A stretch of 64,000 bases of DNA from Adlercreutzia faecimuris (GTDB lineage: Bacteria; Actinomycetota; Coriobacteriia; Coriobacteriales; Eggerthellaceae): assembly GCF_022669055.1 (NCBI RefSeq), contig NZ_JAJMLW010000001.1, positions 620,001 through 684,000 of the forward strand. The letters are read 5' to 3'. Positions 41,975 through 50,793 of the stretch are shown here, piece by piece. The position numbers and the translations under genes are program-made. How positions within the stretch are numbered: the stretch's first letter is position 1; every line of letters starts with the position of its first letter. The notes under the pieces are model-generated. The model ran no database searches and was not told the origin of the DNA. It worked only from the letters and a program-made list of their open reading frames with translations.

Positions 41975-42192
41975 GCGCAAGCGCCCCGCCCGCGCCGGTC
42001 GCGAAGAGCGCGTGGGCGCGAGGCGCGCAACGTGAGGCGCGAAGTGCGCAATGCGAAGCGCGAAGGCACAAAGGCGCTCTGTCCGCGAGGCGCGAATGCG
42101 CGAAGGCGGGCGGGCCGCGAAGAGCGCGCAACGTGCAACGCGAAGACGCGTGAGCGCGAAGGCGCGAGGGCGCAAACGCCAAGAACCTGAAA

Positions 42193-42219
42193 GGGGCTGC
42201 CTGCGGGCGGCCCCTTTTT
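42193..42219 (+). terminator. Intrinsic terminator
   Basis: GGGGCTGCC (42193-42201) pairs with GGCGGCCCC (42206-42214) around a TGCG loop and is followed by five T. It ends the flippase-DUF4013 operon. The 215 bases before it are degenerate tandem GCGCGAAG-type repeats without a gene. Confidence 0.85.
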
Positions 42220-42275
42220 CGCACCCCACCCCTTCCGCCTCGCATTCCCTCCACCCTCCCTACTAGTCCATGTCC

Positions 42276-42281
42276 TATAAT
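42276..42281 (+). promoter_or_regulatory. -10 element of the DUF5714 gene
   Basis: A consensus TATAAT lies 39 bases before the ATG at 42321, leaving a short leader with a GGGGAGAGGAG ribosome site. No clear -35 was seen. Confidence 0.55.
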
Positions 42282-42320
42282 GGCACCCGCCAATTAAACC
42301 CCAGGGGAGAGGAGCGCGGG

Positions 42321-43034
42321 ATGGCGAGGAGCTTGGGCGTGTGCCTGGTGTGCGGCGAGCCGCTGCGGTACTTCGAGGAGGCGCAGGAGGTCACCTGCGA
42401 GGAGTGCGGCCGCGTCGAGACGGGGCATGCCGTTTGCCAGGCGGGCCACTACGTGTGCGACGCCTGCCACCGCGCCCGCGGCGTCGATCACGTGATGGCC
42501 GTCTGCTCCGTCAGCGACGAGCGCGACCCCATCGCGCTGGCCCAGCAGATCATGGCCGACGACGCCATCTACCCCAACGGCCCCGAGCATCACACCCTGG
42601 TCGGCGCCGTCCTGCTGACGGCGTACCGCAATGCCGGAGGCGACCTCGACCTGGGTGCGGCGCTGGCCGAGCTGCGCCGCCGCTCGCTCGCGGTGCCCGG
42701 CGGCACCTGCGGCTACTGGGGCTGCTGCGGCGCGGCCATCAGCGCGGGGATGTACCTGTCCATCGTCTTGGGCGCAACGCCGATGACGCCCGAGCCGTGG
42801 GGGCAGGCCGCGCGTCTGACCTCGCGCATCCTCGGCCGCCTGGCCGATGTGGGCGGCCCGCGCTGCTGCAAGCGCACCGGCTTCATCGCGCTGGAGGAGG
42901 CCGCGGCCTACACGGCCGAGGAGCTCGGCGTCGCCATGGACCTGCCCGCGCGCACCACCTGCTCCTTCATGGCTCGCAACGCCGAGTGCCTGCGCACCGC
43001 CTGCCCCTTCTTCCCCCAGCACCCGAGCGTGTAG
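42321..43034 (+). CDS. DUF5714-family Cys-rich protein
   Basis: A 237-residue protein. An N-terminal zinc-ribbon-like region (CLVCGEPLRY, then CEECGRVETGHAVCQAGHYVCDACH) is followed by the DUF5714 body with GGTCGYWGCCGAAISAGMYL and a Cys-rich end (CCKRTGF, CSFMARNAECLRTACPFFP). The many Cys residues suggest Fe-S or metal binding. The family is poorly characterised. Downstream lies an ArsM-like gene after a 516-base gap, then a molybdoenzyme operon. The start at 42321 is fixed by its ribosome site. Confidence 0.8.
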   Translation: MARSLGVCLVCGEPLRYFEEAQEVTCEECGRVETGHAVCQAGHYVCDACHRARGVDHVMAVCSVSDERDPIALAQQIMADDAIYPNGPEHHTLVGAVLLTAYRNAGGDLDLGAALAELRRRSLAVPGGTCGYWGCCGAAISAGMYLSIVLGATPMTPEPWGQAARLTSRILGRLADVGGPRCCKRTGFIALEEAAAYTAEELGVAMDLPARTTCSFMARNAECLRTACPFFPQHPSV

Positions 43035-43144
43035 CCCACCTACGCCCACGTCCCGGCGCGCCAGCCCGCGTGTCCCATGCGGTGGCCCCGTGCTTCGCGT
43101 CTGGCACGCCGCCTCGCGCTCGGGCACGCCAGTCCGCGCGCTAG

Positions 43145-43353
43145 GGGCGCCCTTGCACCGAAAATCGCGTTTCATATCCATTTTGGCGAGTTTCCCGAGG
43201 CAAGCGCCGCCCCCGCGGCGCGCGCCGAGGACGTTTCCCCAGGTCGGCAAAAATCGGAGGCGGCGCGACGGCGCGATACGCCCGTTTTCGGGCCTCCGAA
43301 CCTCGGAAAACTCGCCAAAATGGATATGAAACGCCCATTCGGGTGTTTTTCGC
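43145..43353. repeat. Invertible-type repeat element, copy A1
   Basis: A ~209-base unit with 34-bp terminal inverted repeats at 43167-43200 and 43301-43334 (one mismatch), each containing CATATCCATTTTGGCGAG. The outer flanks match copy A2 (50571-50773) in the same orientation, but the ~100-base core is reverse-complemented relative to A2. The element contains no gene. Confidence 0.85.
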
Positions 43354-43400
43354 CACGTTTGCAGCCACTTCCCGCCAAGGGCCTTCCCTTATCTTCTCAC

Positions 43401-43470
43401 TAGTAATATTATCAATCTGCTATTGGACATAATCTAATACAAGTAAATATCCAGTAGCAGTGCGTTACTA
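43401..43470. promoter_or_regulatory. AT-rich island with nested inverted repeats
   Basis: TAGTAA (43401-43406) pairs with TTACTA (43465-43470). Inside, CTGCTATTGGACAT (43417-43430) pairs 12 of 14 with ATATCCAGTAGCAG (43447-43460). The island is sharply AT-rich against a GC-rich background and lies 80 bases before the ArsM-like start. It could be an operator pair or a structured leader. Confidence 0.55.
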
Positions 43471-43550
43471 ATAGGGGGAGGAGCGCGCGTCGCAGCGCCG
43501 CCGGCATCCCTCCGCCGGCGGCGAACCCGAGGGAGAGGAAGGAACCAACC

Positions 43551-44276
43551 ATGAGCGAAGAGATGATCGCGTGCATCGAGGCGCTTGGCGCAGGCCCGCT
43601 GCCGCCGATGACCGACGGCTTCCGCGTGCTCGACTTGGGGCTTGCCGTCGACCGCGGCCTCGCCCGCGTCGACGCGGCGGCCCTGGCCGGCGCGCCCGCC
43701 GACTCGGCTGACGTGCTGGTGGGCACCGGCATCGTCAGCGCCGCGGCGGACAAGGAGGCCCTGCTGGCCGACGCGTTCCGCGTGCTGGCCTACGGCGGCG
43801 AGCTGTACGTCACCGACGTGTTCTGCGACCGCCGCCTGAGCGCCGCACAGAAGGCCGACCCGGCGCTGGCCGGCACCCTGGCCGGCGCCGCCTACTACGA
43901 GGACTTCCGCCGCCTCATGCGCGCGGCCGGCTGGGAGGACTTCCGCACCGTTGCGAGCCAGCCGCTGCCGCTCGACGCCGCCGAGGCGGCCGTCGCGGGT
44001 GACGCCGGCTTCACGGTGCGCACCATCCGCGCCGTCAAGGCCCCCGACAAGATCGAGGACATCTGCGAGCAGTACGGCCAGCAGGCCACCTACCTGGGCA
44101 CCATCGAGGGGCTGCCTGACTACTTCGACCTGGACGCGGGGCACCGCTTCGTCACCGGCGAGCCGCTGGCCGTGTGCGGTAACTCCTGCGCCATGGTGCA
44201 GGATACCCGCTTCGGCGCGCACTTCAAGGTGGACGGCGACCGCTCCGTCCACTACGGCCCCTTCGCCGGCTGCTAG
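43551..44276 (+). CDS. ArsM-like protein lacking the SAM-binding core
   Basis: A 241-residue protein. From about residue 55 it matches arsenite methyltransferases: ADVLVGTGIVSAAADKEALL, then FRVLAYGGELYVTDVFCDRR, and a C-terminal part with LAVCGNSCAMVQDTRFGAHF and HYGPFAGC. The N-terminal GxGxG SAM-binding segment is missing: RVLDLG runs straight into an unrelated short link, and no frameshifted remnant is visible upstream. It therefore probably does not methylate; it may bind or sense arsenic or another ligand through its C-terminal Cys residues. It precedes an ArrA-like operon. Confidence 0.68.
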   Translation: MSEEMIACIEALGAGPLPPMTDGFRVLDLGLAVDRGLARVDAAALAGAPADSADVLVGTGIVSAAADKEALLADAFRVLAYGGELYVTDVFCDRRLSAAQKADPALAGTLAGAAYYEDFRRLMRAAGWEDFRTVASQPLPLDAAEAAVAGDAGFTVRTIRAVKAPDKIEDICEQYGQQATYLGTIEGLPDYFDLDAGHRFVTGEPLAVCGNSCAMVQDTRFGAHFKVDGDRSVHYGPFAGC

Positions 44277-44387
44277 CGCCCTAGGCCGGCCCCGCCGATC
44301 AGGCGCCACCTGGCGCACATCGCGGCCCGCTCGCGTCTCCGCCGACCCGGCGCGCCCTGAGCGCCCAGCCGCCGGTTCCGTCGCCCC

Positions 44388-44465
44388 GGCGCCCGCCAGC
44401 ACGCGTCGCCCGGCCCCGCCGACCCGGCGCCCGCCGCCTGCCGGGCGCCCGCCAGCACGCGTCGC
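44388..44465. repeat. Short tandem repeat in the arsM-like/molybdoenzyme gap
   Basis: A 22-base unit (GGCGCCCGCCAGCACGCGTC plus GC) occurs at 44388-44409 and 44444-44465, 56 bases apart, with CCGCCGACCCGGCG segments between. The 271-base gap (44277-44547) otherwise holds only the ribosome site GAGAGGAGGGGAG of the next gene. Confidence 0.6.
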
Positions 44466-44547
44466 GCGTCCCCGCCGACCCGGCGTACGCCGGCGCATCA
44501 CCCCCGAGATCACACCCCGACAACGAGAGGAGGGGAGAGCACCACCC

Positions 44548-47241
44548 ATGAGACCAACCGATCAACCAATAGACCGCCGGTCGTTCCTGAGGATCGGCGC
44601 CGCCGCCGGCGCCGCGGCCGTCCTGGCCGCCCAGCCGCTGACCGCGTTCGCCGACGAGCCGGCCGACCCGGGCGCCGTCGAGGCGCCCGACGACAAGGCC
44701 GCCAGCGCGGGCAAGTGGGTCATGTCCAGCTGCCAGGGCTGCACGTCCAACTGCGCAGTGCGCGTGCGCGTCGAGCACGGTCGCGCCGTCAAGGTGGAGG
44801 GCAACCCCAACGCCAAGGGCAACCACGGCTGCGTCTGCCCCAACGCCATGCTGGCGCTCCAGCAGCTCTACGACCCCGACCGCGTGAAGTACCCCATGCG
44901 CCGCACCAACCCCGAGAAGGGCCGCGGCATCGACCCCGGCTTCGTCCCCATCAGCTGGGACGAGGCCCTCGGCGAGATAGCCGACAAGATGCTCGAGCTG
45001 CGCAACGCCGGCGAGGCCTACAAGCTCGCCATGGCCAAGGGCCGCTCCACCGGCATCGCCGACGTGTTCCACAAGGCCCTGCCCGAGATCTACGGCAGCC
45101 CCAACCGGTTCTCGCACGCGGCCATCTGCGCCGAGGCCGAGAAGCTGGCCACGGGCGCGCTGTGCGGCTACTGGGACTACCACGACTACGACCTGCTGCA
45201 CGCCAAGTACCTCATCCTGTGGGGCACCGACCCCATCTCGTCCAACCGCCAGATATCCAACGCCATCAGCCAGTTCGGCAAGATGCGGGCCAACGCCAAG
45301 GTCATCGTGGTCGACCCGCGGCTGTCGGCCACGGCGGCCAAGGCCGACAAGTGGCTGCCCATCATCCCCGGCACCGACGGCGCGCTGGCCAGCGCCATCG
45401 CCCACGTCATCCTGGCCGAGGGCCTGTGGAACCGCGAGTTCGTCGGCGACTTCACCGACGGCACCAACTACTTCGCCTATGGCAAGCCGCTCGACGAGTC
45501 GCTGTGGCAGCAGTACGGGAAGTACCGCGGCGGCAACCAGGTGTACCCCGGCGGCCCCAGCAGCGGCGACGAGTACTGGTTCGACGAGAAGAAGACCTAC
45601 GGCATCTGCCGCTGGTGGAACCTCGAGCTGCACGACAAGACGCCCGAGTGGGCCGCCGAGATCTGCGGCATCGACGCCGACGACATCTACCAGATAGCCC
45701 GCGACTTCGCCACGCAGAAGGCCAAGGCGGTGTCATGGATATCGCCCGGCGTCACCATGACGCCGCGCGGCGGCTACACGGGCATGGCCTGCTTCGCGCT
45801 CAACGGGCTGGCGGGCTCCTACGAGACCGAGGGCGGCATCCTGCGCAGCCCGTCGGCGCCCACGGGGCACCTGGCCGACCTGTACGCCTACAAGGACTCC
45901 AAGGCGAAGAAGGCGCTCAAGAAGCCCAAGGCCGACCAGCGCCAGTACTTCGAGTTCGTGTCCATCGAGAAGGCCCAGGCCAGCCACAACCAGAACACCA
46001 ACCGCATCGCCGACGCCATCCTGGCCGAGGAGCCCTACGGGCTCAAGATGATGATCGCCTACTGGAACAACTGGGTGTTTTCCTGCACGGGCACGGCCCG
46101 CTGGGAGGAGGCGCTGGCCAAGCTGCCCTACCTGGTGCACATCACCACCAACCCCTCGGAGATGAGCCAGTTCGCCGACATCGTCCTGCCGGCCAAGCAC
46201 CATATGTTCGAGGCCTGGGGCTTCGTCAAGAACAAGATGAACCTCTACGCCTACCTGTCCGTCGAGCAGCCCTGCGTCGAGACGCTCTTCGAGGCGCGCA
46301 ACGACGAGACCGAGATAGCCTGGGACCTGGCGCAGAAGCTGGCCGAGAAGGGCTGGCCCAACCTGGCCGACTACTACCGCATCGAGTGCCGCGACCCCTA
46401 CACCGGCAACCAGCCGACCAACGCCGAGGAGTTCGGCGAGTCGGTGGTGAAGATATTCACCCAGCCCGCGTGGGACCCGGCCTTCGCCGCCGGCGGGGAC
46501 GACCTGAAGAAGTGGGCCGACTTCCTCAAGAACGGGGTGTGGAACTCCGACCGCATGACCTACAAGAAGCACTACTCGGACTTCGGCACCAAGACGGGCA
46601 AGTTCGAGTTCTACAGCGAGACGCTCAAGGAGGTGCTCCAGGGCCACGTCGACCGCTACAAGCGCTCGGTCAACGAGCTGATGGAGGCCTGCAACTACCA
46701 GGCCCGCGACGGGCGGGCCTTCGTCCCGCACTACGAGGAGCCCTACCGCAACGGCGACCCCGACGAGTTTCCCCTCATCTTCAGCGAGCACCGCTCCCGC
46801 CTCAACCGCGAGGGCCGCTCGGCCAACACCACCTGGTACCAGGACTTCAAGGACGCCGACCCGGGCGATGAGCCCTGGGACGACGTGCTCAAGGTGAACC
46901 CCCGCGACATGGCCGCCCTGGGGCTGGCCGACGGCGACGAGGTGGACGTCGTGTCGCCCACCGGGTCCATCCGCGTGCGGGCGCGCGCCTGGGAGGGCAC
47001 CCGCCCCGGCGTGGTGGTCAAGTGCTACGGCCAGGGCCACTGGGCCTACGGGCACGTGGCGGCCGCGGACTACGAGCGCGCCATCCCCCGCGGCGGTAAC
47101 AACAACGACCTTCTGGTGGCGGAATGGGAGCACCTGAGCTCGTCCACCGCGCGCCACGGCGGCAACACCCGCGTGCGCGTCGAGCGCGTCCGGAGCGCTG
47201 GGGGCGCCGGAGGCGGCCAGACGGAAGGCGAGGTGAGGTAG
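44548..47241 (+). CDS. Tat-exported molybdopterin oxidoreductase, ArrA-like
   Basis: An 897-residue catalytic subunit. The Tat signal is RRSFLRIGAAAGAAAVLA (from residue 10), so it works outside the membrane. The Fe-S motif is CQGCTSNC with a distal CVC. The sequence follows the arsenate-reductase ArrA group of the DMSO-reductase family: FGSPN-type segment YGSPNRFSHAAICAEAEK, GTDPISSNRQ, VDPRLSATAAKADKWLP, LWNREFVGDF and WWNLELHDKTPEWAA. It is followed by an ArrB-like Fe-S protein and a TorD-type chaperone, and preceded by an ArsM-like gene. Arsenate is therefore the leading substrate idea; polysulfide, thiosulfate, selenate or an organic acceptor are alternatives. There is no membrane anchor gene, so electron entry from menaquinone is unresolved. 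Confidence 0.82.
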   Translation: MRPTDQPIDRRSFLRIGAAAGAAAVLAAQPLTAFADEPADPGAVEAPDDKAASAGKWVMSSCQGCTSNCAVRVRVEHGRAVKVEGNPNAKGNHGCVCPNAMLALQQLYDPDRVKYPMRRTNPEKGRGIDPGFVPISWDEALGEIADKMLELRNAGEAYKLAMAKGRSTGIADVFHKALPEIYGSPNRFSHAAICAEAEKLATGALCGYWDYHDYDLLHAKYLILWGTDPISSNRQISNAISQFGKMRANAKVIVVDPRLSATAAKADKWLPIIPGTDGALASAIAHVILAEGLWNREFVGDFTDGTNYFAYGKPLDESLWQQYGKYRGGNQVYPGGPSSGDEYWFDEKKTYGICRWWNLELHDKTPEWAAEICGIDADDIYQIARDFATQKAKAVSWISPGVTMTPRGGYTGMACFALNGLAGSYETEGGILRSPSAPTGHLADLYAYKDSKAKKALKKPKADQRQYFEFVSIEKAQASHNQNTNRIADAILAEEPYGLKMMIAYWNNWVFSCTGTARWEEALAKLPYLVHITTNPSEMSQFADIVLPAKHHMFEAWGFVKNKMNLYAYLSVEQPCVETLFEARNDETEIAWDLAQKLAEKGWPNLADYYRIECRDPYTGNQPTNAEEFGESVVKIFTQPAWDPAFAAGGDDLKKWADFLKNGVWNSDRMTYKKHYSDFGTKTGKFEFYSETLKEVLQGHVDRYKRSVNELMEACNYQARDGRAFVPHYEEPYRNGDPDEFPLIFSEHRSRLNREGRSANTTWYQDFKDADPGDEPWDDVLKVNPRDMAALGLADGDEVDVVSPTGSIRVRARAWEGTRPGVVVKCYGQGHWAYGHVAAADYERAIPRGGNNNDLLVAEWEHLSSSTARHGGNTRVRVERVRSAGGAGGGQTEGEVR

Positions 47242-47244
47242 CTC

Positions 47245-47931
47245 ATGACGAGGTACACGATGGTCATCGACCTGGGAAGGTGCGTGGGCTGCAGCGCCTG
47301 CCAGATAGCCTGCAAGCTAGAGAACACAGTGGGGGAGGATTCGTTCCTGTCGTACCACGAGGTGGTCACCACGGGCGAGTTCCCCCAGGTCAGCTACAAG
47401 TACATCCCCACGATGTGCAACCATTGCGCCGACGCGCCCTGCGTGGCCGCCTGCCCGGTGGGCGCCCTGTACAAGCGCGACGGCCTCACCCTGCACGACC
47501 CCGAGCGCTGCATCGGCTGCGGCGCCTGCGTGGCCGCCTGCCCCTACGGCATGGTGACGCTGCGCGACGCCGCGGGCTACGCCGCCTTCGACGCCACCTC
47601 GGCCATCATCCCCGGCGGCACCGCCACCGGGCGCGAGGTGGCCCAGGCCAGCGGGGCGCTCGTGCCCTACGGCAACCACGGCGCCCAGACGGCGCTCACC
47701 TACGCCGAGGAGCATAAGGCCCAGAAGTGCTGCTTCTGCATCCACCGGGTGGAGAAGGGCGAGGCGCCCTACTGCGCCGAGATGTGCGCCGCCGGCGCGC
47801 GGCTGTGGGGCGACGCCGACGACCCGGAATCCGACGTGGCGAAGGCCCTGGCCGCGGGCGCGGTCGAGGTGAGCCACCCGGACTACGGCACGCGCCCCTC
47901 GGTGAGCTACGTGGGAACCTTCGGAAGGTAG
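47245..47931 (+). CDS. Four-cluster 4Fe-4S subunit, ArrB-like
   Basis: A 228-residue iron-sulfur protein with four Cys groups: CVGCSACQIAC, CNHCADAPCVAAC, CIGCGACVAAC and CCFCIHRVEKGEAPYC. This is the usual electron-transfer partner of Tat-exported molybdoenzymes and is co-exported with the catalytic subunit. It starts three bases after the catalytic gene. Length is near that of ArrB-type subunits. Confidence 0.92.
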   Translation: MTRYTMVIDLGRCVGCSACQIACKLENTVGEDSFLSYHEVVTTGEFPQVSYKYIPTMCNHCADAPCVAACPVGALYKRDGLTLHDPERCIGCGACVAACPYGMVTLRDAAGYAAFDATSAIIPGGTATGREVAQASGALVPYGNHGAQTALTYAEEHKAQKCCFCIHRVEKGEAPYCAEMCAAGARLWGDADDPESDVAKALAAGAVEVSHPDYGTRPSVSYVGTFGR

Positions 47932-47938
47932 GCGCCCC

Positions 47939-48541
47939 GTGAACCGCGACGAGATGACGTTCCAGGCGCTGGTGTACCAGCAGGCGGCGGCGCTCATGCG
48001 CTACCCGGAGGGCCTGCGGGCCCCGGCCGGCGCCGTGGCCGGCCTGCGGCCGCTCTACGCCGACGGCTCGCCCGAGGCGGACGGGCTGGACGCGATGGCC
48101 CGCGCGCTCGAGGGCGCCGACCTGCTCGACGTGCAGCGCGACTACACGGCGCTGTTCATCGGCGCGTGGAAGATGCTCGCGCCGCCCTACGCCTCCTACC
48201 ACCTGGACGGCGCCCGCCAGCTGGGCGGCCCCTCCACCGTGGCGGTGGAGGACGCCTACCGCGCCCGCGGCCTGGTGCTGAGCCAAGAGCGGCGCAAGCC
48301 GGGCGACCACCTGTCGGTGATGCTGGAGTTCCTGTTCGTGCTCCTGCGCGACGGGGCTGGCGGCGCCGACGGGGCGGACGCGCAGGCGGCCGCCTTCTTC
48401 CGCCGTTTCGTGGCGCCGTGGGTCCCTGCCTGGGGGCGCTCGGTGGCCGACCAGGCCAAGACCGGCTTCTACGCCGCCTGGGGCGCGCTGGCGCCCCTCA
48501 TCCTCATAGACGACTCGCTGCTCGACGAGCCTCGACTTTAG
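47939..48541 (+). CDS. TorD/DmsD-family molybdoenzyme chaperone
   Basis: A 200-residue all-helical cytoplasmic chaperone that binds the Tat leader of the catalytic subunit and holds it until the cofactor is inserted. Diagnostic segments are DVQRDYTALFIGAW, MLAPPYASYHLDG and RRKPGDHLSVMLEFLFVLL. The GTG start at 47939 lies 8 bases after the Fe-S gene. It completes an A-B-D operon order like that of arrABD. Confidence 0.88.
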   Translation: MNRDEMTFQALVYQQAAALMRYPEGLRAPAGAVAGLRPLYADGSPEADGLDAMARALEGADLLDVQRDYTALFIGAWKMLAPPYASYHLDGARQLGGPSTVAVEDAYRARGLVLSQERRKPGDHLSVMLEFLFVLLRDGAGGADGADAQAAAFFRRFVAPWVPAWGRSVADQAKTGFYAAWGALAPLILIDDSLLDEPRL

Positions 48542-48555
48542 TGAAAGGTACTGCA

Positions 48556-49443
48556 TTGAAGAACAAGAACCTGAGACTCTTCACCGGAGAGTTCATCGGC
48601 ACCTTCATGATGTGCTTCTTCGGCATCGGCGCCGTGGCTACCACGTCGCTGTTCGGCGCCATGACCGGCCCCTTCCAGGTGGGCATGATCTGGGGCGTCT
48701 CCATCGCCATCGCCATCTACGTGACGCGCCACCTGTCCGGCGCGCACTTCAACCCGGCCGTGTCGGTGGCCATGGTGTGCGCCCGGCGCATGCGGGCCGT
48801 CGAGCTGGTGCCCTACCTGCTCGGCCAGTTCGCGGGCGCCTTCTGCGCGGCGCTGGCCCTGTGGGGCCTTCTGGCCGACTCGGTCATGAAGTGGCTCGGC
48901 GACGCTGGCGTCACCATGATGGCCAAGTCCGCCGCGTCCGGCATCTGGTGCGAGGTGTTCCCCAACACCAGCGCCGCCATCGTGTCCAACGTGGTGGGCG
49001 CCTTCGCCGAAGGGCTGGGCGTGTTCATCCTGGTCATCGTCATCTTCTCGCTGACCTCCACCGAGAACACGGGCCGGCCCAACTCGCATCTGGCGCCGCT
49101 GTTCATCGGCCTGACCATCACCGTCATCATCGGCCTGGTGGGCCCGCTGACCAACGCCGGCCTCAACCCGGCCCGCGACCTAGGCCCGCGCCTGGTGGGC
49201 TACATGGTGGGCTTCGGTAACCTGGCGTTTTCGTGGGACGTCATCCTGGTGTACACCGTGGGCCCGCTGGTGGGCGGCGTCCTGGCGGCGCTCGTCTACA
49301 CGAAGGTCATCGCGCCGATGCACACCCACTGCATCAACGTGAACCCCGACGAGCCGTGCACCGTGGGCGCCGAGCAGTGCGGCGAGGAGAGCTGCGACCG
49401 TCGCGCCAACGCCGTCATCGAGACGCTCGAGCGGGAGTACTAG
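48556..49443 (+). CDS. Aquaglyceroporin (MIP family)
   Basis: A 295-residue channel with six membrane helices. Both pore motifs are present: HFNPAVS in the first half and LNPARD in the second. A C-terminal soluble tail has several Cys (CINVNPDEPCTVGAEQCGEE), unusual for the family and possibly metal-binding. The start is a TTG at 48556 with GAAAGG seven bases upstream. Aquaglyceroporins pass glycerol and also uncharged arsenite or antimonite. Placed in an ArrA-like operon, it may export arsenite formed by reduction. Confidence 0.85.
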   Translation: MKNKNLRLFTGEFIGTFMMCFFGIGAVATTSLFGAMTGPFQVGMIWGVSIAIAIYVTRHLSGAHFNPAVSVAMVCARRMRAVELVPYLLGQFAGAFCAALALWGLLADSVMKWLGDAGVTMMAKSAASGIWCEVFPNTSAAIVSNVVGAFAEGLGVFILVIVIFSLTSTENTGRPNSHLAPLFIGLTITVIIGLVGPLTNAGLNPARDLGPRLVGYMVGFGNLAFSWDVILVYTVGPLVGGVLAALVYTKVIAPMHTHCINVNPDEPCTVGAEQCGEESCDRRANAVIETLEREY

Positions 49444-50499
49444 GTGGCTGACGTGGAGGGCCGCGCGGCAGGGAGGAGGCCGCTGCGCGTGCCCGCGGCC
49501 GCCGCGGCGGCGGTCGCCCTGCTGGTGGCGCTGGCGCTGGGGGTGGCGGCCTGCGCGAGCGCGTCGGCCGCCGCCGGCTCGGGCGCGGGCGGCGTGATGC
49601 CGGGCGCGCCGGGGCCGGTGCCGGGGTGGCGGCTTGCGAAGGCGGCCATCTCGGACTGCTCGGCGTCTTCGGAGGCCGACTCGGCCGTCGCCACGGCCGA
49701 TGAGCTGCTGGAGGGGCTGTCCTTCGCGGCGGGCAACCCCTTCTTCCTCAACGTGCGCGCCGCGTTGGAGAGCCCGGTGCGCCTGCCGCTGCCCACCGAC
49801 CAGTGGGTGGAGAAGGCCGAGTGGACCTACGACGACGCCGGCCGCGTGAAGACGGCCAAGCTGTACAAGAGCAGTAACGACCTGTCGGCGGTAACGCTGT
49901 CCTACGACGGGCACGGGTCGGTGTCGAAGGTGGTGGGCGCCGTGACGGCCGACCGCGGCGACGGGGCCGGCGCCACGCAGCGCGACTTCGAGGCGTCTTT
50001 CGTCAACGAGGCGCTGGGGTCGGGCGTCTACGGGGCCAACAAGGCGACCGTGGTGCACGACGACGTGACGGCCAACGACACGGTGCTGTTCACCTACGAC
50101 AAGGACAAGAACCTGGTGAGCGTGGCGTCGTCGGGCGCGCATCCGTGGAACGTGGCGGTGGAGTACGTCACCGCGTTCAAGGTGCCGCGGCTGATCCGGC
50201 TGTCGCGGGACGGCGAGGACGGCGGCGTGCTGCTGGCGCCCACCTATGACGGCTCGCAGCGCCTGGTGGCGCTGGCCACGGGTACGTGGTCGGGCGGCGA
50301 GACGACGCTGGACGGCCCCGTGTACGAGGTGCAGTACGCGGGCGGCCGCGTGTCGCGCGTGCGCTGCTACCAGGACGACCAGCAGGTGAGCTACCGCGAC
50401 TTCGCCTACGACGAGGCCGGCAACCTGACGAGCATCCGCGCCTACCGCAACGGCGGCGTCCAGCTCTACCATATAGCCTTCACCTGGGAGAGGGCCTAG
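49444..50499 (+). CDS. Lipoprotein with YD-like repeats
   Basis: A 351-residue protein beginning at a GTG directly after the aquaporin stop codon. An N-terminal hydrophobic helix ends in the lipobox LGVAAC (about residues 31-36). The mature part has repeated segments of the type WTYDDAGRVKTAKLY, LSYDGHGSVSKVV and FAYDEAGNLTSIRAY, which resemble RHS/YD repeats. No enzymatic domain is recognised. It is the last gene of the ArrA-like operon. Confidence 0.75.
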   Translation: MADVEGRAAGRRPLRVPAAAAAAVALLVALALGVAACASASAAAGSGAGGVMPGAPGPVPGWRLAKAAISDCSASSEADSAVATADELLEGLSFAAGNPFFLNVRAALESPVRLPLPTDQWVEKAEWTYDDAGRVKTAKLYKSSNDLSAVTLSYDGHGSVSKVVGAVTADRGDGAGATQRDFEASFVNEALGSGVYGANKATVVHDDVTANDTVLFTYDKDKNLVSVASSGAHPWNVAVEYVTAFKVPRLIRLSRDGEDGGVLLAPTYDGSQRLVALATGTWSGGETTLDGPVYEVQYAGGRVSRVRCYQDDQQVSYRDFAYDEAGNLTSIRAYRNGGVQLYHIAFTWERA

Positions 50500-50570
50500 G
50501 CGCGCCGGGCTGGGGTTGCTGGGCGCCGCCCCGTGCCCGCGCGCCTCGCGTGCCCGCTCGCCAAGGGCAC

Positions 50571-50773
50571 CCTTGCACCGAAAATCGCGTTTCATATCCA
50601 TTTTGGCGAGTTTTCCGAGCCTCGGAGGCCCGAAATCGGGCGCATCGCGCCGTCACGCCGCCTCCGATTTTTGCCGACCTGGGGAAACGTCCTCGGCGCG
50701 CGCCGCAGGGGCGGCGCTTGCCTCGGAAAACTCGCCAAAATGGATATGAAACGCCCATTCGGGTGTTTTTCGC
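50571..50773. repeat. Invertible-type repeat element, copy A2
   Basis: Terminal inverted repeats lie at 50587-50619 and 50722-50754. The span from TIR to TIR is 168 bases, exactly as in copy A1. Outer flanks (CCCTTGCACCGAAAATC on the left, CCATTCGGGTGTTTTTCGC on the right) are in the same orientation as A1, while the core is inverted. Confidence 0.85.
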
Positions 50774-50793
50774 TGTGCTTGAGGGCGCTCTCC

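Noticed and set aside
43551-44276. ArsM-like gene as an active arsenite methyltransferase
   Set aside because: The SAM-binding glycine motif is missing, so activity is unlikely.
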